A program made the translations under genes and the position numbers. This document shows, piece by piece, positions 57,140 through 64,000 of a stretch of 64,000 nucleotides of DNA (within the stretch, counting starts at the first letter, position 1; every line of letters begins with the position of its first letter). The stretch is from Planococcus citri (taxonomy: Eukaryota; Arthropoda; Insecta; Hemiptera; Pseudococcidae), in assembly GCF_950023065.1 (NCBI RefSeq), contig NC_088680.1, positions 46,674,559 through 46,738,558 of the forward strand. Reading direction: 5' to 3'. The notes below the pieces were generated by a model. It did not search any database. It was not told where the DNA came from and saw only the letters and a program-made list of their open reading frames with translations.

Positions 57140-60100
57140 AGACTATATTCTAACCCTCAAAAAAGTGATTCTGTAAATCAAATCGGGGGAGTGAAATGTT
57201 TTGCGCGGAAAGTAGGCTTACGGACGAGCTCTTACTAAAAACCCAATGTCCCCAGCGCTGGACCCGCTTTTTTCGAGATTGGGGCCCAAATGGGGCCGAT
57301 TTTGGGTCCGTAAATCATTTGAGGGGAGTGTGGGGACATTGCATTTTTGGATAGTGTTGGTATCGTAGATGAAAAATATGCAATGTCCCCAACCCCCCAC
57401 CCGCTTAATTTAGGCTCACCCCCCCCCTTTCAAAATTTTGACTTTCCAATAAAAATTCATTAAAATACGAGAAATCAACATTTTTGGATGAAATTTTGTA
57501 TACTAACTTAATGAAGGCATGAAGAAATCATATCCGCTGAGTTTTGGTTTTTGCAAGCCCCAGTTGCGGCTGCAGGAGCACCCCCACCCCCAATTTTGAA
57601 GTTGGGGCAAATCGTCGATGTTGGTGTCGTTTTCATATGAAACGACCATGCTGATGACGAATATCAAGTCAGATTTGAGACTACACCTCTCAGTATTTGG
57701 AATGAGAAGATAATACATGTGAAAATGCAATGAAAAACTGAAGAAATTGTTAGTAAGAATTTCAACGGTACCTACATTCTGCTCGAACAAGCTGTTGAAA
57801 GCGATTTTATGATAGATCCTCATTCTAGACGCTATTACAAAGAAATTCAGCTCCTGTGACCTTTTATCATCTTCCCCCTTTTCCGAGGGCCCATCCAAAA
57901 TATTACAAACTCGCGTATTGTCTTCTCTATGGCCCCCACAAAAAAATCCAATAATTTTATTAGAGTGCTACCTACATGAGCACTTTTTTGTTTTATCATA
58001 ATTCAACTCGTCTGAAATGGAATTACCAAGTAGATTTAGTCATTCTCCCGAATCCGAACTCCCGAACGAACATTTTCCAGATGGGATATTTCCTGAATTC
58101 TTTGTTTACTGAAATCCCAAAAATTTCTCTTTTAAAAAATTAGTGTCGACACTTTTTTATCTTCTGTTCAAAAAACTAGTTAATTTTCGAAATGAGATCT
58201 TTACACTCTTTGGAGGAACAAGAATTCGCAACTTTTTCAAAATACTTAAGTACAAAAAAATCTGTGAAAATGTAGTGACATATCGATTGTTACTAATTCG
58301 AAGGTAAGTAGGTATGTACTAACAAGCTCGAAAATTTACTCATTTTTCCGATCTGGTCCTTATGACCTCTCCCTCCTCCTCCACTAGAACGTAGATTTTC
58401 CCAAATATCTTCAAATCCTCAAAAAATTGAAAAAATGACACGTGGGAACGTCGTTTGTTTGGTTTCTGAGGATTTTGAGTTTGAATATTCACTAATTTTT
58501 TTTCAAGTTGCAAGCTCTCTCCCCTCAATGCCCACCCACCTCACACATTTTGAAAAATGTGCAAGAAATTGGGAAATGAAAAAAAATGTCCAAAAGCTCA
58601 CAAAAGCTCACTAAGATGAAAATGAAAATAATTTTAGTTCTTATAGTGGTGTAAAAATTCTCAAGACTAAAGTCGAAACAATTTTTTTCTCGTTGAATTC
58701 TCAATCTTTAACCAAAAAATAGTTGCGGATCTCCCCCTTTGGACCGAATTTCGCTATCTTATTTTGCTCTCAAAGAATTCGCAAAAGAATCTTGAAAAGT
58801 GAGCATCAAAAAAATGCAAAAAACCAATGTTTTTCAAGCTACTTCTGTTCGTAGAAGAGAAACGCGAGTACCAATCGTTTCGATCTAACCGCCATTCGAC
58901 TCCTGATAAAATTTACTTATAAATCATCTCTTGAAAAAAAAAACAAAAATCCATTGTGAAAATGTCCGGACTCTGGAGGTTTATTAATTTCTTATTTTTC
59001 TCAAAATCACTCATACAGCCAAAATCGCATTCAAGGCGATACTGGCAGAAGTAGCTTGAAAAATGTTGATTATTTTTGTATTTTGTTGATCTCACTTTTA
59101 AGATTATTTTGCGAGTTTCTCGGGAGCAAAATGAGATAGCGAAATTCAATCAAAAAGGGGAGTTCCGCAACTAAATTTCAATTATTTTGATGCCCCATTT
59201 ATTGAATTTTGATTAAAGATTGAGATATCAGCGAGAAAAAACGTGTTTTTCGGCTTTAGTCCAACAATTTTCACCCCACTGTAGTTTCCACATATCCCGG
59301 ACGAACCGTATGTTCTAGCAAAAATCAGATGACAGTAATGTGAAAGAGAATTCGATTCCCCACAATTACGTTGATATGGAATTGAAATTAAATGTCGTAA
59401 GAAAATTTCACACAGTCAAAATTGTAGAGAATGTAATTCTCTTTCAGATTACTGTCATCAGATTACTGTCATCAGATTTTCGCTAAGATGCACAATTCGT
59501 TTGGTATTTATGCCGAAAACTACAAAACTAAAAAATTTCCCGTTTTTATTTCAGTGTGCTTTTGTAATTTTTTTTTGGTTCGAAAACATCGAAAATTTCT
59601 TGAAAGATGGGGCTTTCATCCACTATAATTTTTTGAAAAAATGTTTTCACAGTGTTCTTGTATCGAGGTTTTGAAAAACAGTGTAATGGTGAGATTTTGC
59701 CGATTTATGAAACATACGTTATGTCTTGTTCACTGATCTGTTTTTTTTTCTTTGTTTTATGTTATCATTTTTTCGAATTTTGTATTCATTTGTATTGTTT
59801 CCATTCGTTGCTTTTTTGTTACCATTCAGCACTGTTCTTATTACAAATTCTACAAAATATTCCGTCATTTGTTCATTTTTGTTCAGTTTTTCATTGCATT
59901 GTCACATGTATTATCTTCTCATTCCAAATACTGAGAGGTGTAGTCTCAAATCTGACTTGATATTCGTCATCAGCATGGTCGTTTCATATGAAAACGACAT
60001 CAACATCGACGATTTGCCCCAACTTCAAAATTGGGGGTGGGGGTGCTCCTGCAGCCCCAACTGGGGCTTGCAAAAACCAAAACTCAGCGGATATGCTTTC

Positions 60101-60488
60101 TTCATGCCTTCATTAAGTTAGTATACAAAATTTCATCCAAAAATGTTGATTTCTCGTATTTTAATGAATTTTTATTGGAAAGTCAAAATTTTGAAAGGGG
60201 GGGGGGGTGAGCCTAAATTAAGCCGGTGGGGGGTTGGGGACATTGCATATTTTTCATCTACGATACCAACACTATCCAAAAATGCAATGTCCCCACACTC
60301 CCCTCAAATGATTTACGGACCCAAAATCGGCCCCATTTGGGCCCCAATCTCGAAAAAAGCGGGTCCAGCGCTGGGGACATTGGGTTTTTAGTAAGAGCTC
60401 GTCCGTAAGCCTACTTTCCGCGCAAAACATTTCACTCCCCCGATTTGATTTACAGAATCACTTTTTTGAGGGTTATAGAATATAGTCT
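57140..60488. mobile_element. 3.3-kb imperfect palindrome (long-TIR element)
   Basis: The outer arms 57140-57742 and 59882-60488 are inverted copies about 600 bp long with high identity. They share 'gcgcggaaagtaggcttacgg', 'cccagcgctggacccgc' and 'ctcagtatttggaatgag' in complement. An inner, more diverged inverted pair lies at about 58637-58853 and 59047-59283. The matching 131-codon ORFs (57503-57898 minus, 59726-60121 plus) are the arms read in frame, and their shared peptide has no known domain. No transposase. Outer termini and TSD are unclear because a hAT-like element abuts the right end. Confidence 0.85.
58637..59283. repeat. Inner inverted repeat of the palindrome
   Basis: Left arm 58637-58853 and right arm 59047-59283 are complementary around 'gaatttcgctatct', 'agttgcgga-ctcccc' and 'tttttcaagctacttctg'. 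They are more diverged than the outer arms and have a centre offset by about 145 bp. Confidence 0.8.
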
Positions 60489-60490
60489 AA

Positions 60491-60986
60491 CAGTACCGTA
60501 TGTTTAAAACGTTTAAAACAGTGTTTTAAATGCCGAGAAAAAAACAGACAGAGTTTAAAACAAAATTCTGTTTAAAATGGTTTTTTTCGTTTCAAACAAG
60601 TTTTTTTTAACTCCAATTTCCTAAAAAAAAACACGTTTTTTTTTTCAATTTCTGGTTAAAAAAGTAATAAAATTGAAGGAAATGAACTTTTAGATTTTCA
60701 TTCTTCTTCCTATACTTTTTTTAACGGCAAATTTTGTGTTTTTATTTCAATTTTTAAATATTTATTGAACTTTACAGCTATTTTATGACATCACATCTTG
60801 AAAGTTGATGACTGGATAACGTATATTTGAAAAAATGAATCCAGAACAAATGAATTTGTGTTAAAAACGTGTTTAAAACACGTTTAAAACACATGAGAAT
60901 CTAGTGGTTTAAAACCCTGTTTTAAACAAAAAAAAACGTTTGTTTTGTCTTAAAAAAAAAAGAAAACAGTTTTTTTTTCAACCCTG
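60491..60986. mobile_element. hAT-like MITE, second copy (reversed)
   Basis: Reverse-oriented relative of 26535-27021: the complement of 60745-60860 aligns with 26690-26800 ('tccagtcat', 'caagatgtgacgtcataaaatagct', 'aacacaaaatttg'). The right end AACCCTG (to 60986) is intact; the left end CAGTACCGTATG is degraded. No target duplication seen. Confidence 0.75.
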
Positions 60987-63030
60987 CCACGAAACCAACA
61001 CGTATGTGTTGAGGTAGATCCAATACAACATGTAGCCTGCAGGATAGGCGGCCTACTCCAAGAGCATCACACCTTAGAATGGGCACACTAAAAACGTCAT
61101 TTATCTCGAAATCATATTTTTTGACTTATTGCTACTTGGAAAACCGCCCTTCATTTGGATTTAGTGTATCAGTATCTCCCAAGATTTTACTTTGAGAAAT
61201 GTGAGCAAATGAATAAAAACGCTGAGGTATCGAATCCAAAAAATACTTAGGTATATTATTTATTTTATATAACTTATTCTAAATTCATTTCTCTTTGAAA
61301 TGGATCCAAGTCTCAACATCGTAGAAAAAATATTGCCTTATTTTTTTTCAAGTTCAAGGCGTATTTTTTGTGTCGTTTTCCTTTTATTATTATTTTGAAA
61401 GCCTATCGTAAAACTTTCAAAAAACAAAACAAAATAGTTAAATCTTATTAAATTTAATTTTCGAAATAATTTCGAATTCATTAAAAATATTTGCTACGTC
61501 AAAAATCAAAATTAAAATAAACAAACAAGTTGAAAAAATACTCAGTCTTGACAAAGGTATACTACGCGTTTCACTTGAAAACTACGCTGAATTATAATTA
61601 AGTAAAAACGATAGATTGAGAAAACGCGATGGTGAAAAAAAAAAGAATAACGACTAAAGACAAATTGAAAAGCTCTACCATTAAAGCTGAAGTGAAATGT
61701 ATACTTATTTTATCTTATTTCCGTGTTAAAAATCGAGTTTATTTTTTCTCCAAATGAGACATTGTTTTTTTTTTTTTTTACGAGAAGTCGAGAAGTTTAT
61801 TATTTTTTAAAATACCTACGTTATCTCGTAGGATTTGACATGGTTGAGACTTTTACGCGGCTATTATTCGCAAACGAGGGGAAAAGGTCACTTTATTTAA
61901 TTACGTAGAAAAGATTACAATTAATGGAAATGAGCGAAATTAAACCGTTCGTTGTATTTCAGGTATCTGTTCTGTATAGTGTATCTAGGTACCTACTACT
62001 AAACTGGTATGTGAAAAATCAATTTCATCATTGTTTAGCATTTCATGAAACTTTAATCGCATGGAAATAAAAAGATTCGACGTTAAAGGTGCGATATTGC
62101 GCTATTTAAATACCGCTCACCTACCTATCGCGACTTCCTACATAAATATTCCAGATTGTATTAGTTTCCGTGGTTTTATAAACGATATGCACTTACACTT
62201 ACTCGTATTTAAACTGGTATGGTATATTCGCTCAAAAATAAACTCGACGAGATGCGGCGCGTGTACTTGTTGAAAATGACGTTAATACGCATCGTTGAGC
62301 TACTTCAATAACGAATCGCTGATGTGGTGAATGGTAACAACACACTTGTAATGTGCGGAGTACTTGAACTGTGTATCAAGCCACATGCTTCGATTTATTG
62401 CCACTGTTTGGTTTTTACTATGGTATTTAAATCAGTTTTGCGATATTTTTGCTTTGTTATAGAGCAGAATCATCTATACATATATTGTACCTACACCTAC
62501 ATAGTTGATGGATTTTTAGCTCATACTAACTGGAAACGGTTAAAGGTTGTGTTGGTTTACAATTTATTCATTCGATGTTTGTTTTATTTTATTCAGATCG
62601 TCAACAACACTGTTAATACAGATTTGAAAAAAAATCTAAAGGAAGTTGAAAAGGGAGTGAACGTGGAAGATAATTGGCAAAATTGGGAGGCTTTTCTAAA
62701 TTTTTCTCGACATATTTTTCATTGCTCCCGTCTCTTTGGATTGTTTTAGAATGTCTGTAATCATGTCTGATGGGTTAATCACTGTTCAACACTTCCTGTT
62801 CAGTGACGCAGCAACATCTTCGTAGAAGTGAAACCACACGAGTATTAATAGCTGTCTTTTCGTTGGCTACTTCCTCATCTTTGTACCTACATGTACACTT
62901 TTCTTTCGTTTTATTTAGTCAATTAGAAACATACAAATATTCACTTTCAGAGCAATACTAAAAAAATTATATTTATCAAAAAAAAACAAATCTTGAAGCA
63001 AACTAGTTCAGCAAAAACCTTCTTTTTGAG
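60987..63030. other. Non-coding stretch
   Basis: No recognisable element. The 141-codon ORF at 62324-62749 and the 70-codon ORF at 62061-62273 lack domain character. Confidence 0.45.
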
Positions 63031-63034
63031 TTGA

Positions 63035-63450
63035 AAGTTACCCGCAAAAATTTTTAGCCCCAAGGTGCTCCTGGAGGGGAAATATAAAGCTTTAAAAAGG
63101 GAGAATTTCCGAAAAAATCATGTTTTTTGCTCCTATTTCTACCCAGCTTGTTCGGGCGAAAATGGCCCTATCCCAAATGAAAGTACTAATATTCGAGATT
63201 TTGTGTCAATCTACATATATTTTAGCATCTGAAACCAATAACTCCCAAAATCCGAATTTCACGATTATGAGCCATTATATGGAGCTTCCGGTGCAATTTT
63301 CGATTTCTCCAGAGTTACTACATATAAAATTTCTCCAGAAAGAGTGGGAATCAATTTGAGTAGCTGAAAATCAAGTTGTGACTTATTGTGGCTCCACTTA
63401 ACGAATTTATCCACATTACGCCCAATTTACAGGTGAACATCTCAAAGGGA
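63035..63450 (-). repeat. Dispersed repeat copies ('ggtgctcctggaggggaaa' and 'cgaatttatccacatt')
   Basis: 63055-63200 is the complement of the 49970-50110 block ('ctcctatttctacccagcttgttcgg' against 'ccaaaacaggttgggtagcg'). 63285-63440 matches the family at 34010-35400. Confidence 0.6.
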
Positions 63451-63464
63451 TTTTTTGACTATCA

Positions 63465-64000
63465 GGCCGGGCGGTAGCACGGCGAGGGGTTGGGAAAAAG
63501 AACGTCGCCTCTACCGCAAACGCCTACTCTTCTGAGACCAACAAACGCGAAAATTTGTATCTTTCAATCTCAAAAACGACTGCACCAATTTTAATGATTA
63601 ATATGTCATTTTGAAGATCTTGACGAGCTTATCAACATACTAAAATTTGAACGTTGTACGTTTAATACCAAAAGTGCACAAGATCTTCAAACATGTCGTT
63701 TTTTCACCGTTTTTTTTCCTCAAATTTCTTCAGCACACTTTTCAGAAAATCTGCTCGGTCAAATTCAACGAAATTTTGCATGGTGGTGTATTTGTACACA
63801 ATAACGGTCACTACGAAGGGATTTTTGAAAAAATGAATTTTAACTAATTTTTTTACGAATTTGAAATTTTTAAATGCTCATTATTCAGAAAGTATTGTTG
63901 CAAGTGAGCTAAAACATACAAAAGGCACTTCTCTATTGTTTTAGTAATCTATATTCCAAATTTCATTCTAAATGATTCTGTTTAAAAGTCTGTAGCTTTG
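63465..64000 (+). repeat. Possible edge of a larger dispersed element
   Basis: 'ccgggcggtagcacggcgagg' at 63466 is GC-rich, and 'aaaaacgactgcaccaattttaatga' at 63571 is a phrase type often found in insect Helitron-like and other repeats. The window ends before any second terminus. Confidence 0.3.

Noticed and set aside
57503..57898. 131-codon ORF duplicated at 59726-60121, which looked like a conserved protein pair
   Set aside because: The shared part is exactly the inverted arm of the large palindrome; conservation reflects DNA duplication, and the peptide has no known features.
62324..62749. 141-codon plus-strand ORF
   Set aside because: Composition follows the local AT-rich background and no family resemblance is visible.

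Overview
The window looks like AT-rich nuclear DNA from an insect. There is almost no dense coding, no bacterial-type operon, and many microsatellites, satellites, miniature inverted-repeat elements and dead LINE retrotransposons. Short motifs such as TACTCGTA and GTAGGTACCTAC recur throughout. The one clear gene encodes a helix-rich protein that, from memory, resembles lineage-expanded uncharacterised proteins of mealybugs. A sternorrhynchan hemipteran (mealybug or scale insect) is therefore my best guess, but it is an inference and could not be checked here.

Layout. 1-3.55 kb is a hairpin-forming satellite of ~150-bp units, split by a 1.34-kb insertion (solo-LTR-like, 5-bp target duplication) that itself carries a 210-bp mariner-type MITE. 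3.55-11.37 kb is unremarkable AT-rich DNA. 11.37-15.96 kb is a dead LINE cut into four pieces by three insertions, two of which contain further elements. 18.5-20.1 kb is a 76-bp palindromic satellite (core TTCGCGAA); a second array with the same downstream flank lies at 48.7-49.4 kb. 24.8-25.1 kb holds a plausible spliced exon encoding a signal peptide. 25.4-28.2 kb is a GATC-rich degenerate repeat interrupted by a hAT-like and a pogo-like element. 32.0-34.7 kb holds three TIR elements, one with ~0.5-kb arms.

36.92-39.23 kb (minus strand) is the only long intact ORF, 768 codons, with a likely non-coding upstream exon. The rest is dispersed repeats (21.7-22.4, 40.98-42.6, 48.6-50.15, 50.99-51.65, 63.0-63.5 kb), a GC-rich repeat cluster at 46.7 kb, a foldback element at 49.5 kb, a promoter-like site at 52.26 kb, a second internally deleted LINE at 55.0-56.2 kb, and a 3.3-kb imperfect palindrome at 57.14-60.49 kb next to a second copy of the hAT-like element.

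No tRNA, rRNA, CRISPR or bacterial operon was found. The window reads as a gene-poor region that has collected layered transposon insertions around one intact gene. All element boundaries were read by eye from inverted repeats and target duplications.
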